From Nostoc sp. LEGE 12450 (lineage in GTDB: Bacteria; Cyanobacteriota; Cyanobacteriia; Cyanobacteriales; Nostocaceae), in the NCBI RefSeq assembly GCF_015206895.1, contig NZ_JADEXU010000065.1, positions 1 through 41,827 of the forward strand: a stretch of DNA of 41,827 nucleotides. The letters are read 5' to 3'. Position 1 is the stretch's first letter. Each line of letters starts with the position of its first letter. The notes beneath the pieces are model-generated. The model saw nothing but the letters and a program-made list of their open reading frames with translations, was not told the DNA's origin and did not search any database. Shown in pieces: positions 16,361 to 26,379 of this stretch. A program made the position numbers and the translations under genes.

Positions 16361-18343
16361 ATGATTAAGCGGCTAAGGCATTTTTTGTGGCTAGCTATTG
16401 CCATAATTGTTTTTATTTCTCTCTCACTTGGATTAATGGGAATATTGACGGCTCAACAGCTTGCGATTTCCCATCCTCTCGCTTCGCTAACAGAGGCAGA
16501 AATTAGTACAGCTGTTTCAGTCATTCAAAAAGAAAAAACTTTGAGTGAAATGGCAGCTTTTCCACTGATTGCTTTACAAGAACCAGATAAAGAAGAAGTT
16601 CTAAAATTTACACCTGGTAAAGCTTTCGCAAGAAAAGCTTTTTTAGTAATCTATGAGCGATCGCAAAACAAAACTTATGAGGCAATTGTTGATCTAAAAA
16701 ACACAACTTTAAATTCCTGGAAAGAAATACCCTCTGTTCAGCCTGCGATCGTCAATCCAGAATATGAACTGGCAACTAAGGTAGTTAAAGCCGATCCCCG
16801 ATGGCAAAAAGCGATGCTAAGGCGGGGAATTACCGATTTCGATCGAGTCAAAATCAGTTCATGGGCCCCAGGAATCCTGAGTCAACAGGAAGAAATGGCA
16901 GGTAATCGTCTTTGCCGCAGCTTATCTTATTACCAAGGACAAAACTGGAATTATTACGGTAGTCCCATTGAGGGAGTAGTAGCAACTGTCAATTTGAACA
17001 CAGGTAAAATCGTCAGTTTTATTGACAAGGGAAACGTACCTTTCTCTAAAGAAAACTGGAACTATGATCTAAAATCTTTGGGCAAATTACTTTCAGCGCC
17101 TAAAGTATTAAAACTTCTCCAACCTAATGGTAAAAGTTTTCAAATCAAAGACAATGAAATTAGTTGGCAAGGTTGGAAGTTTCGGTATTTAATGCATCCT
17201 CGTAGTGGATTGGCATTGTACCAAGTAACATACGATGACGGGAAAAATGTCAGACCAGTTTTATATCGCGCTAGCATCTCGGAGATGGTAGTCCCTTACG
17301 GCGATCCAGATCCCACCTGGTCGTTTAGGAATGCATTTGATGTTGGGGAATATAATCTTGGTTTGCTAGCAAATACGATGGAGTTAGGTAAGGAAATTCC
17401 TGAAAACGGCCTTTTGCTGGATGCTGTATTTGCTAATGAGCAGGGAGAGCCTTATAAGATACCAGGGGTTGTTGGCATCTATGAACGCGATCGCGGAATG
17501 CTGTGGAAACACTATGATTACAATACTCAGCGTAATGATGTCCGTCGCAGTCGAGAATTAGTGATGTCGATGACTACGGCTGTTGACAACTATGATTACA
17601 GCCTGAATTGGATTTTTCACCAGGATGGGACTTTGGAAGTCCAAAATGAATTAACAGGTATCGTACTGGCGCAGGGAACGGCTGCTCAAAAGCAATCAGA
17701 GGATGATTCCTATGGTCGCCTAATTGCTAAGAATATCTTTGGAGTAAATCACCAGCACTTTTTCAACTACCGCCTAGATTTCGATGTCGATGGTCAGGCT
17801 AATTCTGTAATGGAAATGAATGTGAAAGCTTTGCCGATGGATGAGAAAAATCCTTTAGGAAATGCGATCGCAGTTGCAGAAACCCCGCTCACTAAAGAAA
17901 CGGCTGCTATACGCGATTTAGATATGAAAAGCAGTCGGGAATGGATGATTGTTAGTGCCGATAAGAAAAATTCACTAGGGGCTGCACCTGGATATATGCT
18001 GATGCCTGGTGGAAACTCCATGTTTTTCCCTGTGGAAGGCTCAAAAATCCGACAAAGGGCAGAATTTGCGACTCATCACGTGTGGGTAACAAAATATAAG
18101 CCTGCTGAACTCTATGCTGGGGGCGATTATCCCAACCAGACTCAACCAGGACAAGGTTTACCAAAATATATTGCAGATGATGAACCCTTGATGGGTGAAG
18201 ATATCGTGCTGTGGTACACAATGGGCGTAACTCATATTCCGCGATCGGAAGATTGGCCTGTGATGCCTGTTCACCGAGTTGGCTTTAAGCTAGTTCCTAG
18301 AGGATTCTTTAGCCGGAATCCAGCCATAAATTTACCTGAGTAA
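16361..18343 (+). CDS. Copper-containing primary-amine oxidase
   Basis: Protein of 660 residues. It oxidises primary amines to aldehydes with release of ammonia and hydrogen peroxide. All key residues are visible: the topaquinone precursor Tyr411 in DNYDYSLNW; catalytic base Asp327 in NAFDVGEYNLG; copper ligands His464 and His466 (NHQHFFNY) and His625 (THIPRSEDWPVMP). An N-terminal hydrophobic stretch (about 9-30) after MIKRLRH is a signal peptide or anchor, so it acts in the periplasm or on the membrane. No aldehyde dehydrogenase or amine transporter is adjacent. The MITE-like element ends 70 bp before the start codon. Substrate unknown. Confidence 0.93.
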   Translation: MIKRLRHFLWLAIAIIVFISLSLGLMGILTAQQLAISHPLASLTEAEISTAVSVIQKEKTLSEMAAFPLIALQEPDKEEVLKFTPGKAFARKAFLVIYERSQNKTYEAIVDLKNTTLNSWKEIPSVQPAIVNPEYELATKVVKADPRWQKAMLRRGITDFDRVKISSWAPGILSQQEEMAGNRLCRSLSYYQGQNWNYYGSPIEGVVATVNLNTGKIVSFIDKGNVPFSKENWNYDLKSLGKLLSAPKVLKLLQPNGKSFQIKDNEISWQGWKFRYLMHPRSGLALYQVTYDDGKNVRPVLYRASISEMVVPYGDPDPTWSFRNAFDVGEYNLGLLANTMELGKEIPENGLLLDAVFANEQGEPYKIPGVVGIYERDRGMLWKHYDYNTQRNDVRRSRELVMSMTTAVDNYDYSLNWIFHQDGTLEVQNELTGIVLAQGTAAQKQSEDDSYGRLIAKNIFGVNHQHFFNYRLDFDVDGQANSVMEMNVKALPMDEKNPLGNAIAVAETPLTKETAAIRDLDMKSSREWMIVSADKKNSLGAAPGYMLMPGGNSMFFPVEGSKIRQRAEFATHHVWVTKYKPAELYAGGDYPNQTQPGQGLPKYIADDEPLMGEDIVLWYTMGVTHIPRSEDWPVMPVHRVGFKLVPRGFFSRNPAINLPE

Positions 18344-18463
18344 AATATTTGTTGGCTCAAGTTTCCTTCCTTCAGGTTTTTTGTCATGTCTAAAGGCGGT
18401 AACTTGAATGCTGATAAACTTATATAGGTCAAATACTGGCACTTGTTAAAAGTAGGATATCTA

Positions 18464-19033
18464 ATGAACTTTCCAGAAATTAATATTCCCGGTAATGGCA
18501 AGCTGCACGCTCGTTTAATTACTTCCTTGGGTGAAATTGTAGTTCGTTTGGAAGAAGAGCGAACCCCCAACACCGTCAAAAATTTTGTTGGTCTAGCAAC
18601 CGGAACAATCGACTGGAAAGACCCTAAAACTGGTGAATCTGGTAAGGGAACTCCAGCTTACGATGGGGTTCGCTTTCACCGGGTCATCCCTGATTTTATG
18701 ATTCAGTGTGGCGATCCTCTGAGTCGTTATTTAGATACAGCCAGCCGATGGGGTACTGGTGGCCCAGGATATCAATTTGAGGATGAGTTTCATCCTGAAT
18801 TGAGACACACTGGTGCAGGTATCCTGTCGATGGCTAATGCTGGACGCGGTACTAATGGTTCGCAATGGTTCATTACAGAAGCACCAACGCCTCACCTTGA
18901 CAACAAACACAGTGTTTTTGGTGAAGTTGTCCAAGGTCTAGATATAGTCAACAAGATCGCTAATGTGCCCACGACTAGAGATCGTCCGAATCAAGAAGTG
19001 GTGTTACAAAAAGTAGAAATTTTTCGGCAGTAA
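18464..19033 (+). CDS. Cyclophilin-type peptidyl-prolyl isomerase
   Basis: Protein of 189 residues from [10 protein letters not shown]; this ATG follows AGTAGGAT and is preferred over a TTG 21 bp upstream. Cyclophilin motifs: [31 protein letters not shown] (catalytic Arg and Phe), [20 protein letters not shown] (active-site FxMAN/GS.QFF region) and [12 protein letters not shown]. There is no signal peptide, so it is cytoplasmic. It catalyses cis-trans isomerisation at proline bonds in folding proteins. Confidence 0.94.
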   Translation: MNFPEINIPGNGKLHARLITSLGEIVVRLEEERTPNTVKNFVGLATGTIDWKDPKTGESGKGTPAYDGVRFHRVIPDFMIQCGDPLSRYLDTASRWGTGGPGYQFEDEFHPELRHTGAGILSMANAGRGTNGSQWFITEAPTPHLDNKHSVFGEVVQGLDIVNKIANVPTTRDRPNQEVVLQKVEIFRQ

Positions 19034-19719
19034 TTAACACCTCTCTAGTACCGCAAGGCGGAAGTCAAAAGTCAAAAGAATTGTATTCCAAGCTTTTACG
19101 CCATTTGAAATGGTATGTTTATTTCCGCCATGTTGTACTAGTGTTATTCCCCTCTTTTTTCCTTGTTTAAGGAAGGTTAGGGGGGATATTGATACTACAA
19201 CCTGATTCTTTACAAACATCCTCTCAGAGGATATTTGTATTTTTTGAGAAGTTGTACATAAATTTTATAAATTTATTGGTGATAGTTAATACTATCTCTT
19301 TGTCACACTGCGTAATACCCTTTTAACTTCTTTCTTTGTGCCCTTTGCGTCCTTCTCTAACGAGACGCTGCGCGATTGCGGTTCGTTCTTCTTTCTTGTA
19401 CTTAAATTTGATATAGCGCATCTTCATACAGAATTGGTATAATACACCGCCCCACATTGAAAACAAATTTGCCGAAAAATTAAGATTTATTTTAAAAAAG
19501 CAACAGTAAGATTGTTAAATTCAGAAGCTAGATTCCAATGAGGAACAAGGTTTGAGCGATGCCTAAACCTACACAGCGCAGCTAAAATCCTTACAAGTCT
19601 TCACTTCATCAGGGATACAACTTTTGAGACAATCAGAAACGATTTAATAATAATCAAGCACTTATAGTCCACTCTTATCGGACTCCGTGTTATTTCTATT
19701 GAAAAGGGAGAACACAAAC
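19034..19719. other. Long gap upstream of chlB
   Basis: About 690 bp. Holds a short GTCAAAA tandem (19072-19080), a repeat-type stretch around 19340-19385 (CGAGACGCTGCGCG), and a probable promoter at 19435-19443. No RNA gene or coding region was recognised. The long leader may carry regulatory sequence. Confidence 0.4.
19435..19443 (+). promoter_or_regulatory. Extended -10 promoter candidate for chlB
   Basis: TGGTATAAT is a perfect -10 with the TGN extension. No good -35 lies 17 bp upstream, as is common for extended -10 promoters. It would give a leader of about 270 nt before chlB. Confidence 0.35.
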
Positions 19720-21246
19720 ATGAAATTGGCTTACTGGATGTATGCAGGCCCAGCCCACATCGGCACTCTGCGAATCGCTAGCTCTTTTAAAAATGTCCAT
19801 GCGATCATGCACGCTCCCATTGGCGATGACTATTTTAATGTCATGCGCTCAATGCTATCGCGGGAGAGGGATTTCACTCCAGTGACAACCAGTGTCGTCG
19901 ATCGCAACGTTTTGGCACGCGGCTCCCAAGAGAAGGTAGTAGATAACATCGTCCGCAAGGATGCCGAGGAACACCCAGATTTGATTGTGTTAACTCCCAC
20001 TTGCACCTCCAGCATCTTGCAAGAGGATTTGCACAACTTTGTCGAACGGGCGCAGTTGGAAGCGAAAGGAGATGTAATGCTGGCGGATGTGAACCACTAC
20101 CGCTACAACGAATTGCAAGCAGCCGATCGCACTCTGGATCAAATCGTCCAATACTACATTGAAAAAGCCCGGAAGCGGGGCGAATTACCAGAGGGTAAAA
20201 CTGCAAAGCCCTCGGTGAACATTATCGGTACTACTACCCTCGGTTTCCACAACAATCACGATTGCACCGAACTCAAGCGGCTGATGGCTGATTTGGGAAT
20301 TGAGGTTAATACCTTGATTCCTGAAGGCGCTTCGGTGAATGACTTGAAAAAGATGTCCCAAGCTTGGTTTAACCTAGTACCTTACCGCGAACTCGGTTTG
20401 ACCACCGCTCGTTACCTAGAAGAACAATTCGGCACACCTTATATAGACATTACTCCAATGGGTGTAGTGGAAACTGCCCGTTGTATTCGCAAGATTCAGC
20501 AGGTAATTAACGCTCAAGGTGCAGAAGTTGACTACGAAAACTTCATCAATGAGCAAACCCTGCATGTCTCTCAGGCTGCTTGGTTCTCCCGTTCCATTGA
20601 CTGTCAAAACTTGACTGGCAAAAAAGCTGTAGTTTTTGGTGACAATACCCACGCCGCCGCCATTACCAAGATTCTGGCGCGAGAAATGGGGATTCATGTT
20701 GTTTGGGCTGGAACCTACTGTAAATATGATGCAGACTGGTTCCGCGAACAAGTTAGCGAGTATTGCGATGAAGTGCTAATTTCCGAAGATCATGGTGAAA
20801 TTGGGGATGCGATCGCTCGTGTCGAACCCTCTGCCATTTTCGGCACTCAAATGGAACGCCATGTTGGTAAGCGTTTGGATATTCCTTGCGGCGTAATTGC
20901 TGCACCAATCCACGTCCAAAACTTCCCCATTGGTTACAAACCATTTATGGGTTACGAAGGCACGAATCAAATTACAGATTTGATCTACAATTCCTTCACT
21001 TTGGGAATGGAAGATCACCTATTAGAAATCTTCGGTGGTCATGATACCAAAGAAGTTATTACTAGAGGAATTTCTGCTGATTCTGATTTGAATTGGACAA
21101 AAGATGGTCAAGCAGAATTGAATAAGATTCCGGGATTTGTTCGGGGCAAAGTGAAGCGTAATACTGAAAAATTTGCCCGCGATCGCGGTTTCAAAGAAAT
21201 CAACGCTGAGGTACTGTACGCCGCGAAAGAAGCTGTCGGGGCTTAA
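19720..21246 (+). CDS. chlB: Light-independent protochlorophyllide reductase subunit B
   Basis: Protein of 508 residues from [15 protein letters not shown]; the ATG follows GGGAG, and the length is that of ChlB. It is the catalytic beta subunit of dark-operative protochlorophyllide oxidoreductase (DPOR), with ChlN and the iron protein ChlL, reducing protochlorophyllide in chlorophyll synthesis without light. Asp36, the unusual ligand of the NB [4Fe-4S] cluster known from BchB, is present ([10 protein letters not shown]). [12 protein letters not shown] and [18 protein letters not shown] are nitrogenase-like family segments. ChlL and ChlN genes are not in this window. A strong terminator follows at 21286-21321. 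Confidence 0.97.
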   Translation: MKLAYWMYAGPAHIGTLRIASSFKNVHAIMHAPIGDDYFNVMRSMLSRERDFTPVTTSVVDRNVLARGSQEKVVDNIVRKDAEEHPDLIVLTPTCTSSILQEDLHNFVERAQLEAKGDVMLADVNHYRYNELQAADRTLDQIVQYYIEKARKRGELPEGKTAKPSVNIIGTTTLGFHNNHDCTELKRLMADLGIEVNTLIPEGASVNDLKKMSQAWFNLVPYRELGLTTARYLEEQFGTPYIDITPMGVVETARCIRKIQQVINAQGAEVDYENFINEQTLHVSQAAWFSRSIDCQNLTGKKAVVFGDNTHAAAITKILAREMGIHVVWAGTYCKYDADWFREQVSEYCDEVLISEDHGEIGDAIARVEPSAIFGTQMERHVGKRLDIPCGVIAAPIHVQNFPIGYKPFMGYEGTNQITDLIYNSFTLGMEDHLLEIFGGHDTKEVITRGISADSDLNWTKDGQAELNKIPGFVRGKVKRNTEKFARDRGFKEINAEVLYAAKEAVGA

Positions 21247-21285
21247 TTTAGCAGGTTAGCTATTTTTAATTTTGAGATTAACTTT

Positions 21286-21321
21286 AATCGTTTCGGTGAT
21301 GTTTCAGCGAAACGATTTTTT
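21286..21321 (+). terminator. Intrinsic terminator of chlB
   Basis: AATCGTTTCG (21286-21295) pairs perfectly with CGAAACGATT (21308-21317) around a 12-nt loop, followed by TTTT. Forty bases after the chlB stop codon. Confidence 0.8.
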
Positions 21322-21433
21322 AGTAGTATTACTCAGGACAACTGTAGTCAAATCAGTTCAGTATAGTTTTTTGCCAGCTTTGAATTAGGTATGGCTTTAC
21401 ACATAATTTGAGCTACTTTTGTTATATTGTTCG

Positions 21434-21934
21434 CTATTTAATTTCTCTGTGTGCATTTCTGTTTATAGAATAGCTGCTTCCCCTAAAGCTCAATTTATAG
21501 GTTACTGGTGGTGTAATTATTCTAGCCGATTGGGTATTAGGATCAGCGCAAACAAAATAAGTACATCCCCGAAAAATCAATTTAGGGGTTACTAATGGTA
21601 TCGTTTCTGCATTTGATTTGGCATCAAGGTCAGGACGATAGGAAGCCCCACGGTAGATTAAGTTATAATCTGGTTCAGACTTGGTAACTGGCTCTTGTGG
21701 ATATTGAATTTCGCTGCTGACTACCTTGCTTGTATAGTATTCGGAGCTTGTACTGATAAGAATAAGAATTAATAGTAGAAGTAAAATCTGCCAGGGAGCT
21801 AATATTAAACCCAAAATTAGGCTAATAGCTGCAAATACAGCTACTAAATGCGAGATTTCATTATTACTTTTTTTTAATAAAAAATAGCCAGTAATGAAAC
21901 AAGCACACGGTAAAATTGAAAAATACAAAGCCAT
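21434..21934 (-). CDS. Membrane protein with three DUF4278-type YRGxxY motifs
   Basis: Protein of 166 residues if it starts at MALYFSILP (ATG after AGGA, with short spacing); a TTG start 27 bp upstream is possible. Two or three hydrophobic helices fill the N-terminal half (about 2-20, 30-45, 47-62). The C-terminal half repeats a short motif three times at 25-30 residue spacing: YRGASY (94-99), FRGCTY (121-126), FRGSSY (150-155). This matches the core of DUF4278, a cyanobacterial domain of unknown function. It is convergent with chlB. No function is known. Confidence 0.65.
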   Translation of the reverse strand: MALYFSILPCACFITGYFLLKKSNNEISHLVAVFAAISLILGLILAPWQILLLLLILILISTSSEYYTSKVVSSEIQYPQEPVTKSEPDYNLIYRGASYRPDLDAKSNAETIPLVTPKLIFRGCTYFVCADPNTQSARIITPPVTYKLSFRGSSYSINRNAHREIK

Positions 21935-22480
21935 ATTTCCTACATTCGTAACTAAAAGCAAAGGGTTTATAAAGTAGATTGAACTTTTCTTAAAAGTTGT
22001 TGTCTATTCTACCTCCAATCAACTTTTTAAGTTACCGTGCTACTTGAGTAAAAGTTAGAACTTACGCAAAACTAAAAGCGGTAGGGGTAATTCATTAATT
22101 GCCCCTACCTGATTTGATTCATTGAAATATGTCACATCCTAAACATGAGGCGCGATCGCAGGTGGATGCTCGGTGTAAAGTCTTTTATCGAAATAGATGA
22201 AGTTACCCTATGACGATACCTGTAGCAAACCTTCTAGCGATCGCATTCCTTAACGCAGAGATTTACTGATAAATAAAAATTAAAATAGAACAAATATCAC
22301 AATACAAAATTATTACTTTGGGGATCTAATAGGCAGAATAACCTACTAGAGGCTTAACCGATGTGTCTCCCGTGACGAAGTAAAAAAAGCATCATAAAAG
22401 CCTAGCAATCTCGCTTATAGAAAAAAAACAGATGCGTGCTAATGTTTTAATCTCATCGTCTTCTCTCCGGGTCTTTCCCT
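21935..22480. other. Gap between divergent genes, with a repeat hairpin
   Basis: About 545 bp between the DUF4278 gene (minus) and the replication protein (plus). Contains the repeat hairpin at 22057-22108, two HIP1 octamers and an A-rich run (about 22378-22430). No iteron array or obvious origin was recognised by eye. Confidence 0.4.
22057..22108. repeat. Dispersed hairpin repeat, partial MITE relative
   Basis: AGAACTTACGCAAAAC at 22057-22072 resembles the terminal repeat of the element at 16148-16290. It is followed by a hairpin, GTAGGGGTAATT (22081-22092) with AATTGCCCCTAC (22097-22108). The opposite terminal repeat is missing. Confidence 0.55.
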
Positions 22481-25400
22481 ATGCGTCTGCACTATTTACA
22501 CCCCCAACACCGTGAGGAATTAGTCAAGAGTAGTGGTATAGACTTACACTTAGTGCAACTCAATTTTAGGTCGCTCCAAGGCGTAACTGCTTATGAGTAT
22601 CTATTGATTTCTGAGCTACTCCCCCGCACCAATACCGGAATGGTGAAAGCTGGCTGGTTGCAGCGTTATGCTCATGTTACTGAAGGGGGTTGGTGGTGTT
22701 CGGGACTAGACCCTTTGAATAATTGGCAAATGATGGAATGGGGATGCTTTAAACCAAACCAACCCCGACAGAATCACAATGCTAAGTCCATCAAATACGA
22801 GCATCCCCCTAGCACACCAACGCGGGTATTTTGTTTGCGGGTAACGCTGCAAGTGTGGCAGCAAGTCGCTGGACGCTACAATCTGGTCATGCCTGAAAAT
22901 ATCACCATTACTGCTGATGGTGAAGCTAGAGGCTTTTGGCAATGGGTGATGCAACATAACATTTCCCTGATTCTCTGCGAGGGTGTGAAAAAAGCAGCAA
23001 CGCTGTTGACACAAGGATATGCAGCTATTGCTATTCCCGGAATTACCAGTGGTTATCGGGTTGTTAAAGATGAATTTGGCAAAGTTACCCGTCGTCAGCT
23101 AATTCCTGACTTAGCAGCGTTTGCAATTACAAAGCGTAGCTTTTATATTTGTTTTGATTTTGAAACTCAACCTAAAACAATTGCTGCTGTAAATAATGCT
23201 ATTTCTCAACTTGGTTGTTTATTCCAGCAAAAAAATTGCTCTGTTAAAGTTATCGAACTTCCAGGAATAGAAAAAGGGGTTGATGAGTTTATCGTTGCGA
23301 AAGGTGCAACTAGTTTCGAGAAAATTTATCGCCAAAGTGTTGATTTAGAAATTTATCTTGCTCAAACAAAACCCCATACTGAGTTAACTATTCCTGCTGC
23401 TCTCACCTTGAATCGACCTTTTATAGGTGAAATCCCTTTTCCAACTTCTGGATTAGTAGGAGTCAAGTCTGCAAAAGGAACAGGTAAAACTACAGCACTG
23501 CAAGCCGTTGTTCAGCAAGCAAAAATTAGAAAGCAACCTGTTTTATTAATTACTCACAGAATTTTACTAGGACGATTTTTGTGCGAAAAAATTGGTATTC
23601 AATGGGGAACGCATAAAGAAGATGGGGATAAAAGGCTTAATAAAACACTTACCCCCGCTCCTCCCATCCTCCGTTCACTCTCTCCACAGCAATCTCTTGG
23701 ACTGTGTGTTGATTCCATTTGGAAGCTTAATCCTGAAAATTGGCACGGGGCAATAATAATTTTAGATGAAGTAGAGCAATCTTTGTGGCATCTACTAAAC
23801 AGTAATACTTGTAAACATAAACGTGTAAAAATATTAAGATTATTCCAGCAACTAATTTCCACAGTTTTAACAACTGGGGGGTTAGTAATTGCCCAAGATG
23901 CTGATTTATCAGATGTATCACTTGAATATCTACAGGGATTAGCAGGAATTAAATTAACGCCTTGGGTAGTTCTCAACCAATGGAAGCCTCAACAAGGTTG
24001 GGATGTAACTTTTTACGATTCGCCGAACCCAACCCCGCTAATTCACCAATTAGAATTAGATTTACTTGCTGGACGTAAATGTTATGTTACTACTGATAGT
24101 CGTGCTGGGCGTTACAGTTGTGAAACAATCGAACGTTATCTCAAAGAACGGTTACAAAAATTACGAAGGCAATTTCCTAAAACTTTGGTAGTTAGTAGCC
24201 ACACTACAAATACACCTGGTCATGAAGCGGTTGATTTTATCGCAGCTATCAATCAAAAAATCTCTGAATATGACGGCGTTTTTGTTACGCCTAGCCTGGG
24301 TACAGGAATTAGTATTGATGTCCAACATTTCGACCGAGTTTATGGCATTTTTCAAGGGGTAATTCCTGACTCGGAAGCAAGACAAGCATTAGCGAGAGTG
24401 CGAGATGATGTGCCGCGTATTGTCTGGTGTGCGAAACGAGGTATTGGCTTAATTGGTAGTGGTAGTACAAATTATCGCTTGCTATCTGACTGGTATCAAG
24501 AAAATCAAAAAGAAAACTTAGCGTTGCTTAGTCCACTACACAAAATAGATGTAGATTTACCTTTAGTTCATGACCCGATTCATTTGCGAACTTGGGCTAA
24601 GTTATCTGCACGGGTAAATGCTTCTATCCGCCTCTACCGTCAATCAATGCAAGATGGTTTAATTGCTGATGGACATCAAATTCAAATGCGTAGTAATGCT
24701 GTTCATAATAATATTATTCGAGACTTACGGCTGGCATTTTTGGCAACTGATGCCGATGATTTAGCTACCCGCAGAAGATTAGTTTTAGAAATTGTCAAAG
24801 TTCAAAAAGATTGGGCGCAAAGCCGTCAAAAGGCTAAAGAAATTAAACGCAAAATTAAAGATATTAAGCAGCAAAATCAACTATCAGTAGCCACGGCTGT
24901 AGCTAATGCCAATGATATCGATTATGTAGAATATGAGCAACTATTAGGAAAGCATTCTCTAACTGATGGAGAACGCAACCAAATTAATAAATATGTTCTC
25001 AGACAAAGGTATGGTGTAGAAGTTACTCCTTGGCTGAAATTGCAAGATGACCAAGGATATTATCGTCAATTGTTAATTCATTATTATCTAACTCACGAAA
25101 GCGAGTATTTTCACATCAGAGATCAACAAGAATGGCATCAGCAATTGTCTTGGGGTGAAGGGAAAGTTTTTCTACCAGATTTAAAAACTTACACGCTCAA
25201 AGTTGAAGCAATGAGAGCGTTGGGAATGCTTCAATTTCTCGAAGCCGAACGAGAGTTTACCGAGAGTAATCCAGATTTAATAATGCTTAAAAATATTGTT
25301 TTTCAGCATAGTAAGCATATTAAAAGGGCGCTTGGTATTAACTTAGTTGGAGAAAAAGAGCAGGTTTCGGCAATAAAAATACTCAGCCGACTCTTAAATT

Positions 25401-25660
25401 TGTTGGGCTTGAAACTAAAGCGGGTAAATGAGGTTTATCAAATCGACCTAGAAACGCTTTATGATGGCAGAGAGAAAATATTTGCAGTTTGGCATCAACG
25501 GGATGAGTTGATGCTGGCTCATGTTAAGAGTGTTGGCTATGAGTTGCCTAATTATTCTTCAGACTGGAAGTTTGAAATTATCCAACCCAGACCTTATGCC
25601 GCAGTGGTCAAGGAAGAGGTAAGGGAGACGAATGCAGTCGGGGCTTATACCCACGATTGA
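22481..25660 (+). CDS. Plasmid-type replication protein, CyRepA1-like (DUF3854 plus P-loop)
   Basis: Protein of 1059 residues. The N-terminal third fits the DUF3854/Toprim-like region: LILCEGVKKAATLLTQGYAAIAIPGI (Glu167) and YICFDFE (Asp226). A P-loop follows at 331-338 (AKGTGKTT) and a Walker B at 424-431 (AIIILDEVEQ), with LLITHRILL and TPSLGTGISIDVQHFDRV as further helicase-like segments (SF2-style). The C-terminal part is charged and helical. This layout matches the cyanobacterial replication-initiator family called CyRepA1, usually plasmid-borne. No parA/parB or iterons are seen here, and the flanking genes are chromosomal. It may be a relic of an integrated plasmid or a resident paralogue. 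The reading frame is intact. No Shine-Dalgarno is visible. Confidence 0.75.
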   Translation: MRLHYLHPQHREELVKSSGIDLHLVQLNFRSLQGVTAYEYLLISELLPRTNTGMVKAGWLQRYAHVTEGGWWCSGLDPLNNWQMMEWGCFKPNQPRQNHNAKSIKYEHPPSTPTRVFCLRVTLQVWQQVAGRYNLVMPENITITADGEARGFWQWVMQHNISLILCEGVKKAATLLTQGYAAIAIPGITSGYRVVKDEFGKVTRRQLIPDLAAFAITKRSFYICFDFETQPKTIAAVNNAISQLGCLFQQKNCSVKVIELPGIEKGVDEFIVAKGATSFEKIYRQSVDLEIYLAQTKPHTELTIPAALTLNRPFIGEIPFPTSGLVGVKSAKGTGKTTALQAVVQQAKIRKQPVLLITHRILLGRFLCEKIGIQWGTHKEDGDKRLNKTLTPAPPILRSLSPQQSLGLCVDSIWKLNPENWHGAIIILDEVEQSLWHLLNSNTCKHKRVKILRLFQQLISTVLTTGGLVIAQDADLSDVSLEYLQGLAGIKLTPWVVLNQWKPQQGWDVTFYDSPNPTPLIHQLELDLLAGRKCYVTTDSRAGRYSCETIERYLKERLQKLRRQFPKTLVVSSHTTNTPGHEAVDFIAAINQKISEYDGVFVTPSLGTGISIDVQHFDRVYGIFQGVIPDSEARQALARVRDDVPRIVWCAKRGIGLIGSGSTNYRLLSDWYQENQKENLALLSPLHKIDVDLPLVHDPIHLRTWAKLSARVNASIRLYRQSMQDGLIADGHQIQMRSNAVHNNIIRDLRLAFLATDADDLATRRRLVLEIVKVQKDWAQSRQKAKEIKRKIKDIKQQNQLSVATAVANANDIDYVEYEQLLGKHSLTDGERNQINKYVLRQRYGVEVTPWLKLQDDQGYYRQLLIHYYLTHESEYFHIRDQQEWHQQLSWGEGKVFLPDLKTYTLKVEAMRALGMLQFLEAEREFTESNPDLIMLKNIVFQHSKHIKRALGINLVGEKEQVSAIKILSRLLNLLGLKLKRVNEVYQIDLETLYDGREKIFAVWHQRDELMLAHVKSVGYELPNYSSDWKFEIIQPRPYAAVVKEEVRETNAVGAYTHD

Positions 25661-25723
25661 TTTAAGGCATCCAATCTTTAAGATTTGGTTGTTGCTCTGA
25701 TAAGTAAGATTGCTTTAGGAAAT

Positions 25724-25752
25724 TAAGATTGTGAGAACCTATCACAACCTTA
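25724..25752. promoter_or_regulatory. Imperfect palindrome before the Trp-rich membrane gene
   Basis: TAAGATTGTGA (25724-25734) faces TCACAACCTTA (25742-25752), with one mismatched position and a 7-nt centre. It ends 30 bp before the next start codon. It lacks a T-run, so an operator is more likely than a terminator; no regulator is identified. Confidence 0.35.
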
Positions 25753-25782
25753 AAAAATGGAAGCGCTCGCTATATTTTACTT

Positions 25783-26277
25783 ATGAACAGTAACGCTCTT
25801 CTTTGGGCGAGATTGATGTTTAGTTTATTTTGCTATGTACTAGTTGGCTTCTTATTTGCCTTGACTCCACTTTGGGCTGACGCTTTTGGGATGAATGCGG
25901 CTCTAGCTAATGGCAAAGCTTTAGCTTTATCGAGAGCTAGTTTGATAGTTTTGGCTCTAACTTTAACTTGGAGTTTAGCTTGGAATCGGGTTGAGGTTAT
26001 GAGTTGGGCTGAAGGTTTTGGTTGGGCTTGGATCTTAACTTGGGGTGTAGGTTTAGTTTTAGGTTTGGTTATGGGTGGCGGAATAACCTTGACTCTAATT
26101 TGGGCAATAGTCGTGGGTATAGCTTGGTCTGGTGCTTGGAGTTTAGTTGGAGCAAAAAATCAATTACTCTTGTCTTTTAATCAGTTTTACACTGTGCTAA
26201 TTTTGGTGGGAACCGCAGTTTTTGGCTTGGATTTGGGAGGGTTAGCGCGTTTGATTCTTTTACTAATGAGGGCTTAG
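25783..26277 (+). CDS. Trp-rich multi-pass membrane protein, unknown
   Basis: Protein of 164 residues, almost entirely hydrophobic, with about four to five membrane helices (about 8-30, 50-66, 78-98, 100-125, 135-160). It contains many Trp residues (SWAEGFGWAWILTWGVG, IWAIVVGIAWSGAWSLVG). It follows the replication protein by 122 bp on the same strand. I do not recognise the family. It could be a plasmid-borne partner of the replication gene or an unrelated conserved protein. Confidence 0.6.
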   Translation: MNSNALLWARLMFSLFCYVLVGFLFALTPLWADAFGMNAALANGKALALSRASLIVLALTLTWSLAWNRVEVMSWAEGFGWAWILTWGVGLVLGLVMGGGITLTLIWAIVVGIAWSGAWSLVGAKNQLLLSFNQFYTVLILVGTAVFGLDLGGLARLILLLMRA

Positions 26278-26379
26278 ACTTAGGCGATGTTTGACGACAA
26301 GGGCAGAGTAACGGAAACGTCTCCAGCTTTCTGCTACGCGTCTATGCCTTGCCATTAGTCATAACAATTATTCCAATTT

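Noticed and set aside
22109..22480. Search for iterons or an origin before the replication protein
   Set aside because: No repeated direct units of about 20 bp could be seen; only A-rich stretches and HIP1 sites.
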